Part shown: positions 8,956 to 16,121 of the stretch, piece by piece | Position numbering within the stretch: position 1 is the stretch's first letter | Layout: the number at the start of each line of letters is the position of its first letter | Made by a program: the position numbers and the translations under genes | Notes under the pieces: model-generated | The model's input: only the letters and a program-made list of their open reading frames with translations | Database searches by the model: none | What the model was told of the DNA's origin: nothing | DNA from: RBG-16-66-20 sp036560705 | Lineage (GTDB): Bacteria > Pseudomonadota > Gammaproteobacteria > Burkholderiales > SG8-39 | Reading direction: 5' to 3' | Length of the DNA: 64,000 nucleotides | NCBI GenBank assembly: GCA_036560705.1 | Contig: DATBQR010000092.1 | Span: 19,802 to 83,801 of the forward strand

Positions 8956-9699
8956 GTGACGATCGATCCCGCTGAAATCGCGGCGCTCGCCGCCGCCGCC
9001 TTCGCCGGCTCGGTGATTTTCGGCATCACCGGGTTTGGCGCCGCGCTGGTCACCGTGCCGTTCGCCACCCATTTCGTGCCGCTGCCGTTCGCGCTCGCCC
9101 TGTTCGTGCTGATGGACCTGGCCAACGCCTTTCGCATCGGCTTCGAGAACCCGAGGAACGCGGTAAAGAGCGAGTGGACGCGCATGGTGCCGATGATCCT
9201 CGTCGGCACCGTCGCCGGCGTCACGCTGCTGGTCAACCTGCCGCGCGGCACGGCGACGCTGGCGCTGGGCGTATTTGTGCTGCTGTTCGCGGTCTACAGC
9301 CTGCTGCGCAATCCGGAATCCCACCGCGTGGTTTCCCCGCGCTGGGCCTGGTTCGCGGGTTTGACGGGCGGCATCACCAGCACCATCTTCGGCGCCGGCG
9401 GGCCTCCCTACGCGATGTACCTGTCGCAGCGCGGCCTCAGCAAGGAGCAGTACCGCGCCACGCTCGGCCTCGCGACGCTCACCAGCATCTCGATCCGCAC
9501 CGTGGCGTTTTTGGCGACCGGAACCCTGCTCGATCCCAAGGTCTGGATCTGCGCCGCGTTCATCGTGCCCGCCGGGCTGGCGGGCATCTGGACGGCGGGC
9601 CACCTGTTCCGGCGCATTTCCCGCGAAATGCTGATGCGCGTGGTGGCGGTGATGCTGTTGGCAAGCGGAGCTTCGCTGATCCTGCGGGCCGTTTCCTAG
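8956..9699 (+). CDS. TauE/SafE family sulfite exporter-like permease
   Basis: A 247-residue membrane protein with about eight hydrophobic segments, including the family signatures GITGFGAALVTVPF near residue 25 and GGITSTIFGAGGPPYAMYL near residue 140. The family moves sulfite, sulfoacetate or other organosulfonates and related anions across the inner membrane. The start codon is GTG at 8956, one base after the previous stop. Its stop overlaps the stop of the convergent cfa gene by two to three bases. The substrate is not predictable. Confidence 0.85.
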   Translation: MTIDPAEIAALAAAAFAGSVIFGITGFGAALVTVPFATHFVPLPFALALFVLMDLANAFRIGFENPRNAVKSEWTRMVPMILVGTVAGVTLLVNLPRGTATLALGVFVLLFAVYSLLRNPESHRVVSPRWAWFAGLTGGITSTIFGAGGPPYAMYLSQRGLSKEQYRATLGLATLTSISIRTVAFLATGTLLDPKVWICAAFIVPAGLAGIWTAGHLFRRISREMLMRVVAVMLLASGASLILRAVS

Positions 9700-10916
9700 C
9701 GGTACATGTAGTCCCGCGTCCACGGCAGCGGATTGCGTGCCGGGTCCGCGGGCTTGGCGGCAAGGATCTGGTGGATCGTCACCCAGCCGCGCTCGAAGGC
9801 ATGGGCGCAGCCGGCGAGGTAGAGGCGCCAGATGCGCGCGCGCTTTTCCCCGGCGTGCGCGCGGGCGGCGTCCAGGTTCGCCTCCAGCCGCCGCGACCAG
9901 AGAGCGAGGGTCCTCGCGTAGTGCAGGCGCAGGGTTTCGACGTCCATCACCTCCAGCTTCGCCTCGGCCATCTCCCTGAGCACCAGCGAGAGGTGCGGCA
10001 ATTCGCCGTGCGGGAAGACGTACTTCTCGATGAATTCGCCGGCGCCCAGGTCGACCTCGCGGTTTTCCGTGTCCATCGAAGTGATGCCGTGGTTCATCAC
10101 GATGCCGCCGTCCGCCAGCAGGCGCCGGACGGCGCCGAAATAGACCGGCAGGTTCTTCAGGCCGACATGTTCGAACATGCCCACCGAGGCGATTTTGTCG
10201 AACGCGCCTTCACCCGGGATGTCACGGTAATCTTGCAGCCGCACGCGGCAGCGGCCCTCGAGGCCGGCGGCGCGAATGCGCTCCTGCGCCTCGGCATGCT
10301 GGCTTTCGGAGAGGGTGACGCCGGTCGCCTCGACCCCGTACTTCCCCGCCGCGTGGATGATGAGCGCGCCCCAGCCGCAACCGATGTCGAGGAAGCGGTC
10401 GCCGGGCTGTAGCCGCAGCTTCCGGCAGAGGTGGTCCAGCTTCTGCTCCTGCGCGGTATCGATATCCTCTCCGCCGGTCTTGAAATAGGCGCAGGAATAG
10501 ACCATGCGCCGGTCGAGCCAGAGGCGGTAGAAGTCGTTGGAGACGTCGTAGTGGTAGTGGATCGCCTGCTGGTCGCGCTTCTTCGAATGTCCACCGAGGC
10601 GGGGCAGGCGGCCCCGGAAGGTGCTCCCCCAGTTGCGCGCCAGTTTTTCGGCAGCCCGGAAGGCCTCGTCAATCGGTCCTTCCACGTCGACATCGCCCTC
10701 GACGTACGCTTCGCCCAGCGCCGCAAGGTCGGGTCTGACCAGGCGCTTCAGCGCCGCCGTGCGGGGGACGCGCAGCGTGACGCGCGGATTCCATGTCGGG
10801 GCGAAACGACGGCCGTTCCACAACTCGACGGCGAGCGGCAACTGGCCGTTCGCCTGGAGCTCCGAGAGCTTCTTCTCGATGTTCGATTCGAAGAGCACGA
10901 CTCCTCGTTTCGACAA
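9696..10916 (-). CDS. cfa: cyclopropane-fatty-acyl-phospholipid synthase
   Basis: A 406-residue SAM-dependent enzyme that adds a methylene bridge to unsaturated acyl chains of membrane phospholipids. The N-terminal ~100 residues are the lipid-binding region; the SAM motif FLDIGCGWGALI is near residue 185, followed by TGVTLSESQ, GAFDKIASVGMFEHVG and the bicarbonate/active-site region NHGITS. The length is typical. It is the last gene of the long minus-strand run; a 10-bp-stem hairpin lies between it and the upstream glutathione reductase gene, so it may have partly separate expression. Confidence 0.92.
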   Translation of the reverse strand: MSKRGVVLFESNIEKKLSELQANGQLPLAVELWNGRRFAPTWNPRVTLRVPRTAALKRLVRPDLAALGEAYVEGDVDVEGPIDEAFRAAEKLARNWGSTFRGRLPRLGGHSKKRDQQAIHYHYDVSNDFYRLWLDRRMVYSCAYFKTGGEDIDTAQEQKLDHLCRKLRLQPGDRFLDIGCGWGALIIHAAGKYGVEATGVTLSESQHAEAQERIRAAGLEGRCRVRLQDYRDIPGEGAFDKIASVGMFEHVGLKNLPVYFGAVRRLLADGGIVMNHGITSMDTENREVDLGAGEFIEKYVFPHGELPHLSLVLREMAEAKLEVMDVETLRLHYARTLALWSRRLEANLDAARAHAGEKRARIWRLYLAGCAHAFERGWVTIHQILAAKPADPARNPLPWTRDYMYR

Positions 10917-10941
10917 TCCGCGGATCGAGGAGTTCCGGGCG

Positions 10942-10964
10942 GCAGCCGGCGCCGCGCCGGCTGC
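10942..10964. other. strong intergenic hairpin between gor and cfa
   Basis: A perfect inverted repeat with 10-bp GC-only-rich arms (GCAGCCGGCG and its complement) and a CCG loop. In the minus-strand direction of transcription it follows the glutathione reductase stop and precedes the cfa start by 26 bases. There is no T-tract after it in that direction, so a classical intrinsic terminator is doubtful; an mRNA-processing or attenuating hairpin is as likely. Confidence 0.5.
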
Positions 10965-10975
10965 TTGCGGGGGTT

Positions 10976-12325
10976 TTACGCCGCCACGTCCCGCATGGTG
11001 ACGAATTCCTCCGCCGCCGTCGGATGGATGCCGATAGTGGCGTCGAACTGCGCCTTGGTGGCGCCCAGCTTCACCGCGATGGCGATGCCCTGGATGACCT
11101 CGCCCGCGTCCGGGCCGAGCATGTGTGCGCCGACGACGCGCTGGCTGGCCGCGTCGACCACCAGCTTCATGAATATCCGTTCTTCGCTGCTGCCCATGGT
11201 GTGCTTGAGCGAGCGAAAAGCGGCCTTGTAGATATCCACCTTGCCGAAGCGCTCGCGCGCCTTCTCTTCCGAGAGGCCGACGGTGCCGAGGTTCGGATTG
11301 GCGAACACCGCGGTGGGCACGTTCTCATGATCCGCCGGCGTCGGCTTGCCGCCGAACAGCGTCTTGGCGAGCGCCATGCCTTCAGCGGTGGCGACCGGCG
11401 TCAGGTTCAGGCGGTTGGTGACGTCGCCGATGGCGTGGATCGAATCCATCGAGCTCTTCGAGTAGTTGTCGACGACGATGGCGCCGTCGGCGGCCAGCTT
11501 CACCCCCGCGGCTTCCAGGCCGAGGCCCGCGCTGTTCGGCTTGCGGCCGGTGGCGAACATGACGAGATCGAACGATTGGCGGGTGTTGTCGTTGAATTCG
11601 ACTTGTATGGAATTGCCTTGTTTCGCCAGGCTGGCGGGAGTGCAATTCAAATTGACGGCAACGCCCTTCCTGCCCATTTCCTCGCCGAGCTTCTTCCCCA
11701 GTTCGGCATCGAAACCGCGCAGCAGCTGCGCGCCGCGGTAGGCGAGGGCGGTCTGTACGCCAAGACCGTTGAAAATCGAAGCGAACTCGACGGCGATGTA
11801 GCCGCCGCCGACGATCAGCGCGCGCCCGGGCAGCCGCTCCAGGTGGAAGGCTTCGTTCGAGGTGATCGCCAGCTCGGCGCCCGGGATGTCCGGCTTCTGC
11901 GGCCAGGAACCGGTGGCGACGAGGATGTGTCTTGCACTGAGGGTCTTGCCGTTTACTTCGACTTCATTTTTTCCACGGACAAAGGCCTTTCCCCGAAAAA
12001 TCGTCACTCCCGCGTTGACCAGGGCGCGCTCGTAGACGCCGTTCAGCCGGTCGATTTCGCGGTCCTTGTTGGCGAGCAGCTTCGTCCAGTCGAAAGCCGG
12101 CTCGGCAACGCTCCAGCCGAAATCGGCGGCGTCCTTCAGGTCGTCGCGAAAGTGCGCGGCGTAGGAAAACAGCTTCTTCGGAATGCAGCCGACGTTGACG
12201 CAGGTGCCGCCGAAGCGGCCGGACTCGGCGAGCGAGACCCGCGCGCCGAGGTTGGCGGAGAAACGGCTCGCGCGAACCCCGCCCGAGCCGCCGCCGATGG
12301 TGAAAAGATCGCAGTCGTACTTCAG
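10976..12325 (-). CDS. gor: glutathione-disulfide reductase, with apparent CTG start
   Basis: About 449 residues, the usual length. The N-terminus reads KYDCDLFTIGGGSGGVRASR (FAD dinucleotide site), then the redox motif CVNVGCIPKK near residue 42, an NADPH-binding GGGYIAVEFA mid-protein and the C-terminal HPTAAEEFVT that supplies the catalytic His. It reduces GSSG with NADPH in the cytoplasm. No ATG, GTG or TTG exists between an in-frame TAG (12334-12332) and the FAD motif; CTG at 12325 is at the position where relatives start. A conventional ATG only occurs at 12007, which would delete the FAD and CxxxxC motifs. So either CTG initiation, readthrough from the upstream gene, or a sequence error. 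Confidence 0.88.
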   Translation of the reverse strand: MKYDCDLFTIGGGSGGVRASRFSANLGARVSLAESGRFGGTCVNVGCIPKKLFSYAAHFRDDLKDAADFGWSVAEPAFDWTKLLANKDREIDRLNGVYERALVNAGVTIFRGKAFVRGKNEVEVNGKTLSARHILVATGSWPQKPDIPGAELAITSNEAFHLERLPGRALIVGGGYIAVEFASIFNGLGVQTALAYRGAQLLRGFDAELGKKLGEEMGRKGVAVNLNCTPASLAKQGNSIQVEFNDNTRQSFDLVMFATGRKPNSAGLGLEAAGVKLAADGAIVVDNYSKSSMDSIHAIGDVTNRLNLTPVATAEGMALAKTLFGGKPTPADHENVPTAVFANPNLGTVGLSEEKARERFGKVDIYKAAFRSLKHTMGSSEERIFMKLVVDAASQRVVGAHMLGPDAGEVIQGIAIAVKLGATKAQFDATIGIHPTAAEEFVTMRDVAA

Positions 12326-12331
12326 AAACGG

Positions 12332-12595
12332 CTACTTCAGGTTCTTGAGATTCATCCCGACGAGGTCGAGGTTGGCGGCCAGTTTCATGTGCTGCGGCTT
12401 GTCGGCCAGCCACTTCATGGCGCTGTTGACGCGCTGCTCGATCTGCGAGGCCGGCATGCCCTCGATTCCCACGAACATCTTGGCAAGGTCGGTCAGCCCG
12501 GCCGCAGCGGCATCGCCGCCGACTTCGCGGAGCTTCGCCTCGATCGCTGCCCGGTCGAGGTTGGTCACCAGCTTCATGGTCGGTTCGTGGCTCAT
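12332..12595 (-). CDS. conserved-looking small protein, function unknown
   Basis: An 87-residue soluble protein I do not recognise. It contains an imperfect internal repeat: MKLVTNLD near the start and MKLAANLD near residue 69, each followed by a leucine-rich stretch, suggesting a duplicated small motif. The middle (QIEQRVNSAMKWLADKP) is predicted helical. It lies 9 bases after the NUDIX-MBL gene and is in the same frame as glutathione reductase, separated from it only by the TAG stop. Its role is unknown; co-transcription with gor is likely. Confidence 0.65.
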   Translation of the reverse strand: MSHEPTMKLVTNLDRAAIEAKLREVGGDAAAAGLTDLAKMFVGIEGMPASQIEQRVNSAMKWLADKPQHMKLAANLDLVGMNLKNLK

Positions 12596-12604
12596 GGCGC
12601 GCTC

Positions 12605-14266
12605 CTATCCTGCGGTAAGTATATAGCGCCCGGCGGCCTGCCGGGCGCGTCCGTCGGCGACCAGTTTATCGAGATGCGCGGTGAGCGAGCGCATCGCAAC
12701 TGGATGTAATTTCGGCGAAACATCGTCATAGACGTCCGGCACCAGCTCTTCCAGCGTCGCCGCCCCGCGGCGCTTGAGGGCCGCCGCGACCTTGGCCTCG
12801 CGCGCCAGGCGGTGCGCCACCAGCCGCCGCACCTCCTTGTGCGGCGCACCGACCAGGTAGCCGTGCCCGGGCGCGATGATGGCGATGTCCTCGGCGAGCA
12901 GTTTTTCGAGCGACGCGAGATAGGCGCGCATGTCGCCGTCGGGCGGATTGATGACAACGGTCGAGCCCTGCATCACGTGATCGCCCGTGAACAGCATTTT
13001 CGTCTGCTCCAGCAGGTAGCAGAGATGGTTCGAGGCATGTCCCGGGGTGTGGACGGCGCGCAGTCCGAAATGTTCCGTCTGCAGGCGTTCGCCGTCGGCG
13101 AGCACGCGGTCGGCGGCGTAGCCCTGGTCCTGGCTGGCGCCCGGCGGCGCAGGGCGCCCCAATACCTGCGCTCCGGTGGCCGCCTTGAGCGCGGCCGCCG
13201 CGGGCGAATGGTCCAGGTGGGTGTGCGTGGTGAGGATCCAGCGAATGCGCCCCGCGCCGGTCTCGATGATTTTGGCGATGTGCGATTCGATCGCCGGGCC
13301 CGGATCGATCACCGCTATTTCTTCCTCACCAACCAGATAGGTATTGGTGCCCGGTCCGGTCATCGCGCCGGGATTGGGCGCGGTGATGCGGGTGACGAGC
13401 CGGTCGAGGCGTTTCGGGATGCCGGGCTGGATGACGAAGCAGGTGTTGCCCTTTTCCTCCGGATCGCTCCAGTGGATCTCGAAGTAGGGCGCATCGGCGC
13501 GGCGGAACAGGCGCTGCGAGCCTTCATGGTCCAGCGCCCAGCAGGCGGCGTTCACCTGGATGTCGCCCAGGCTCCTCGCGTGCTCGAGCACCGCGCGCGG
13601 CGTCGGCAGCGCGGCCAGGTCGGAGAGCGTGCTGCGCGTCGGGAAGATGAGTTCGATCTCGCCGCGCTTGCCGCGTTCCAGCGCCTCGCGCGGGCTCACC
13701 CAGACGCTGTGCACGGTCTCGGACCTGTCATGCGCGCCGTGCTGGCCGGCGGGTGCGCAGGCGACGAAGAAGCGCGTGCTGAAGCGGCGCGGCCGCCCCG
13801 GCGCGGTGATCCAGTGGCTGTAGTAGGCGATGTCCTGCGCGTGAATGAAGAGGTTTTCCTTCTCCAGGAATTCGCTGAACAGCAGGGTCCCCGCGTTCAG
13901 GGGCTGGCGGAACGATTCCAGGGATCCGGCGCGTCGCGGGTCGACCGGAAGATCCCTTTCGTCAAACGCCAGGAGAATTCCCGACTCCTCGAAGCACTCG
14001 CGCGCCGCGGCCACCCAGTAGGCGAGGCCGCCGGAGGCCAGGCCGAGGCGGGCGCTCGCCTGCGCGTCGTCCAGGCCGCGCACGCGCCCGGCCGCCCGCT
14101 CGCTGGAATCGTCGGGGTCGAGCGCGCCGCCGGGAAACACGAAGGCGCCGGGCAGGAACGCCGCCTTGCTGGTGCGCTGGAGCATGAAAACTTCCGGTGC
14201 CCCGGAAGCCTCGCGCAGGAGCAGTAGCGTGGCCGCCGGTCGCAGCGCGGGTTTCGATTCGGTCAC
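12605..14266 (-). CDS. NUDIX hydrolase / metallo-beta-lactamase-fold fusion protein
   Basis: A 553-residue two-domain protein. Residues ~1-230 form a NUDIX domain whose box is interrupted: GGALDPDD is separated from ARECFEESGIL by about 35 residues, as in the NUDT7/NUDT19 class that cleaves CoA or acyl-CoA. Residues ~270-553 are a metallo-beta-lactamase fold with TTHTHLDHSP and TPGHASNHLC, closest to the LACTB2-like hydrolases. The start is GTG at 14266, overlapping the upstream SDR stop (GTGA). A role in CoA-compound turnover is inferred; the MBL substrate is unknown. Both catalytic motifs look intact. Confidence 0.82.
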   Translation of the reverse strand: MTESKPALRPAATLLLLREASGAPEVFMLQRTSKAAFLPGAFVFPGGALDPDDSSERAAGRVRGLDDAQASARLGLASGGLAYWVAAARECFEESGILLAFDERDLPVDPRRAGSLESFRQPLNAGTLLFSEFLEKENLFIHAQDIAYYSHWITAPGRPRRFSTRFFVACAPAGQHGAHDRSETVHSVWVSPREALERGKRGEIELIFPTRSTLSDLAALPTPRAVLEHARSLGDIQVNAACWALDHEGSQRLFRRADAPYFEIHWSDPEEKGNTCFVIQPGIPKRLDRLVTRITAPNPGAMTGPGTNTYLVGEEEIAVIDPGPAIESHIAKIIETGAGRIRWILTTHTHLDHSPAAAALKAATGAQVLGRPAPPGASQDQGYAADRVLADGERLQTEHFGLRAVHTPGHASNHLCYLLEQTKMLFTGDHVMQGSTVVINPPDGDMRAYLASLEKLLAEDIAIIAPGHGYLVGAPHKEVRRLVAHRLAREAKVAAALKRRGAATLEELVPDVYDDVSPKLHPVAMRSLTAHLDKLVADGRARQAAGRYILTAG

Positions 14267-15159
14267 GTTCGACTCGGCGCGGCCGCCTCACCGCGCCCTG
14301 CGCGATCCTTCTCGTTCTGCGCCTTGATCATGGCGCGCGCCTTTTCCCAGTCGGCGTCGCTCAGCTTGTCCAGCCCGGTGAAGCCGGCGCCGTTGGCGAG
14401 GTAGCCCGCGCCGTCCACCGCGATGGTCTCGCCGGTAAGCCATTCGCAGCCGTCGGCCATCAGGAAGGTGGCGAGGTTCTGCAACTCGGGCATCTGGCCG
14501 ATACGGCGCATCGGGTTGACGTCGTTCGAATCCTCGAAGCTGCCGCCGGGGCGCAGGCGCTTGGAGGCGCCCTCGGTGGGGAACGGGCCCGGCGCAATCG
14601 CATTCAGCCGGATACCGTAGCGGCCCCACTCGACCGCGAGAGATTTCGTCATCACGTGCAGGCCGGCCTTCGACATGGCGGAGGGCACGACGTAAGGCGA
14701 ACCGGTGTGCACCCAGGTCACCAGGATGGAAATCACCGAACCCTTGTGCTTGCCCTCGATCCAGCGCTTGCCCACGGCCTGCGTCACGTAGAAGCTGCCG
14801 TGGAAGACGATGTTGGCGATGGCGTTGAAGCCGTTGGGCGTCAGGTCCTTGGTCGGGCTGATGAAGTTGCCGGCGGCGTTGTTGACCAGTCCGGTGAGCG
14901 GCCCGGCTTCGTCCCAGATGCGCTGCACCATCGCATCCACCGCTTGCGCGTCGCGGATATCGACGGTGTGAGTCCTGACTGTTCCGCCGTACTTGTCCGT
15001 CAATTCTTTTGCGGAGGAATCCAGGACGGCCCCGCGCCGGCCGGCGATCCAGATTTCGGCGCCCAGCTGCAGGTAGCGGGTGGCGATCTCCTTGCCCAGG
15101 CCCGTGCCGCCTCCGGTAATAAGGATGCGCTTACCCTTGAGCAGTCCTTCCTTGAACAT
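14263..15159 (-). CDS. SDR oxidoreductase, 2,4-dienoyl-CoA reductase-like
   Basis: A 298-residue Rossmann protein with TGGGTGLGKEIA at residue ~15 and NNAAGNFISPT near 92. The usual YxxxK active site is replaced by PSAMSKAG, i.e. S-x3-K, the arrangement of the mitochondrial/peroxisomal 2,4-dienoyl-CoA reductase class, which reduces dienoyl-CoA from unsaturated fatty acids with NADPH. That fits the acyl-CoA theme of the window. The ATG is directly preceded by a hairpin that covers its Shine-Dalgarno GAGGAA. The stop overlaps the NUDIX-MBL start. Substrate assignment rests on the motif only. Confidence 0.82.
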   Translation of the reverse strand: MFKEGLLKGKRILITGGGTGLGKEIATRYLQLGAEIWIAGRRGAVLDSSAKELTDKYGGTVRTHTVDIRDAQAVDAMVQRIWDEAGPLTGLVNNAAGNFISPTKDLTPNGFNAIANIVFHGSFYVTQAVGKRWIEGKHKGSVISILVTWVHTGSPYVVPSAMSKAGLHVMTKSLAVEWGRYGIRLNAIAPGPFPTEGASKRLRPGGSFEDSNDVNPMRRIGQMPELQNLATFLMADGCEWLTGETIAVDGAGYLANGAGFTGLDKLSDADWEKARAMIKAQNEKDRAGRGEAAAPSRT

Positions 15160-15184
15160 GGCGTTCCTCGTCGCGAAGAACGCC
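15160..15184 (-). promoter_or_regulatory. hairpin covering the SDR ribosome-binding site
   Basis: In the mRNA sense the 33-base gap before the SDR start folds as GGCGTTC paired with GAACGCC (7 bp), a mismatch, then TCG paired with CGA around a 3-nt loop. The Shine-Dalgarno GAGGAA falls in the 3' arm, and the stem ends directly at the ATG. It could limit SDR translation unless opened by ribosomes coming from the upstream tautomerase gene. Function is inference. Confidence 0.4.
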
Positions 15185-15192
15185 TATTGTAA

Positions 15193-15594
15193 TCACGCCG
15201 CGGCGGCCTCCTCCGGGGCATAGGACGCGACGCCGTTGCCGAAGGACCAGTTTTCCCTGGCCACTTCGACGAGATTGATCAGTACGTCCTCCGGCCGCAG
15301 GCCCGCCGCGGTGCCCAGCCGTTCGGCAATAGTGCGGTACAGCGAGCGCTTCAGGTGCAGGGAACGTCCGAAGGCAAGCGTGATCTGGACGATCACCAGG
15401 TCGCGGCTGCGCGCGATGCCGAGGAACTCGCGGTCGTAGATGAAATCCTCGGCATCGTGTTCGGTGATGAGCTGGAAGCGGTCCTTGGCGGGGACGTCGA
15501 TTGTTTCCACCATCGCCTGGTGGATCGCGTCGCCCAGCTTGCGGCGGTACGACGCGGGCTTGCCCTTGAGCAACGATATGCGGACGAGCGGCAT
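15193..15594 (-). CDS. tautomerase family protein (4-oxalocrotonate tautomerase superfamily)
   Basis: A 133-residue protein beginning MPLVRISL, which puts the family's catalytic Pro at position 2 after Met removal. The length is about twice that of the short tautomerases, matching the longer tautomerase_3-type group, with conserved HDAEDFIYD and LINLVEVARENWSFG segments. It probably acts on a keto/enol carboxylate; the substrate is unknown. The start at 15594 is chosen because upstream in-frame sequence has no family similarity and would place Pro internally. It is 8 bases from the DUF2917 gene. Confidence 0.83.
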   Translation of the reverse strand: MPLVRISLLKGKPASYRRKLGDAIHQAMVETIDVPAKDRFQLITEHDAEDFIYDREFLGIARSRDLVIVQITLAFGRSLHLKRSLYRTIAERLGTAAGLRPEDVLINLVEVARENWSFGNGVASYAPEEAAAA

Positions 15595-15602
15595 GGCGGG
15601 CC

Positions 15603-15830
15603 TCAGGCGAAGGAGACGGAAGCGTCGGCGAATGCCTGCACGATCGCCAGGCCGGGGCCGCCGAGCCGGTAGCAATGGCCCGGTCCGAGCACCACGTCCT
15701 TGCGGCTGTTTTCTTCGGTGATCCACACCGTGCCTTCGCGGGCGCAGATGGTGCTGCCGGCGGCGTCCTTCATTTTCAAGGTCTGCCCGCGGGCGAGCCG
15801 CAGGGCACCGGATGCGAGTTCGAGTTTCAT
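15603..15830 (-). CDS. DUF2917 domain protein
   Basis: A 75-residue beta-rich small protein of the DUF2917 family, seen mostly in Burkholderiales. It shows a cupin-like run: REGTVWITEEN, then KDVVLGPGHCYRL, then the hydrophobic C-terminus. Function unknown. In relatives it commonly lies near a LysR regulator of the GcvA group, as here. It follows the 56-residue protein gene and precedes the tautomerase gene on the same strand. Confidence 0.8.
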   Translation of the reverse strand: MKLELASGALRLARGQTLKMKDAAGSTICAREGTVWITEENSRKDVVLGPGHCYRLGGPGLAIVQAFADASVSFA

Positions 15831-15872
15831 GGCAGTTTCCTTTGCGTTGATGGCGATTGCTTGCCGACCGGT

Positions 15873-16043
15873 TCAGCCCAGTCGGCCGGTCCAGTCGCCC
15901 GGGTGCAGCCCGGGCGTCAGGCGGTCGCGCAGCCAGGCAAAGCCGGCGCGCATCGCGGCAGCGCGCTCGCGCTGCGCCATGCGGTACAGCCTGCGCCGCA
16001 GGGCCGGATCGCCGTAGAAGTCTTTCGCAGTGATGGGGTACAT
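15873..16043 (-). CDS. 56-residue basic protein, function unknown
   Basis: Encodes a short, Arg-rich protein starting MYPITAKDFYGDP, with a central amphipathic basic helix around RRRLYRMAQRERAAAM. The start has a good Shine-Dalgarno (GGAGAA, 5-6 bases before ATG). It is the first gene of the minus-strand run, divergent from the LysR gene 78 bp away, hence a candidate target of that regulator. It resembles the DUF1127-type small proteins only in size and charge; I do not assign a family. Confidence 0.6.
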   Translation of the reverse strand: MYPITAKDFYGDPALRRRLYRMAQRERAAAMRAGFAWLRDRLTPGLHPGDWTGRLG

Positions 16044-16059
16044 GGTGTTCTCCTTGCTT

Positions 16060-16088
16060 TTGACATGCGAAGGATGCATCCTTACGCT
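16060..16088 (+). promoter_or_regulatory. sigma-70-type promoter of the LysR gene with palindrome in the spacer
   Basis: TTGACA at 16060-16065 and TACGCT at 16083-16088, spaced 17 bp, point toward the LysR gene. A perfect 14-bp palindrome, AAGGATGCATCCTT at 16070-16083, fills most of the spacer. LysR proteins usually bind dyads between themselves and the divergent target gene and repress their own gene, so this is the probable binding site. The -35 is perfect; the -10 matches weakly. Confidence 0.5.
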
Positions 16089-16121
16089 CTGGCGCTCAAA
16101 CGGTAAATCCGCACGTCTGGC

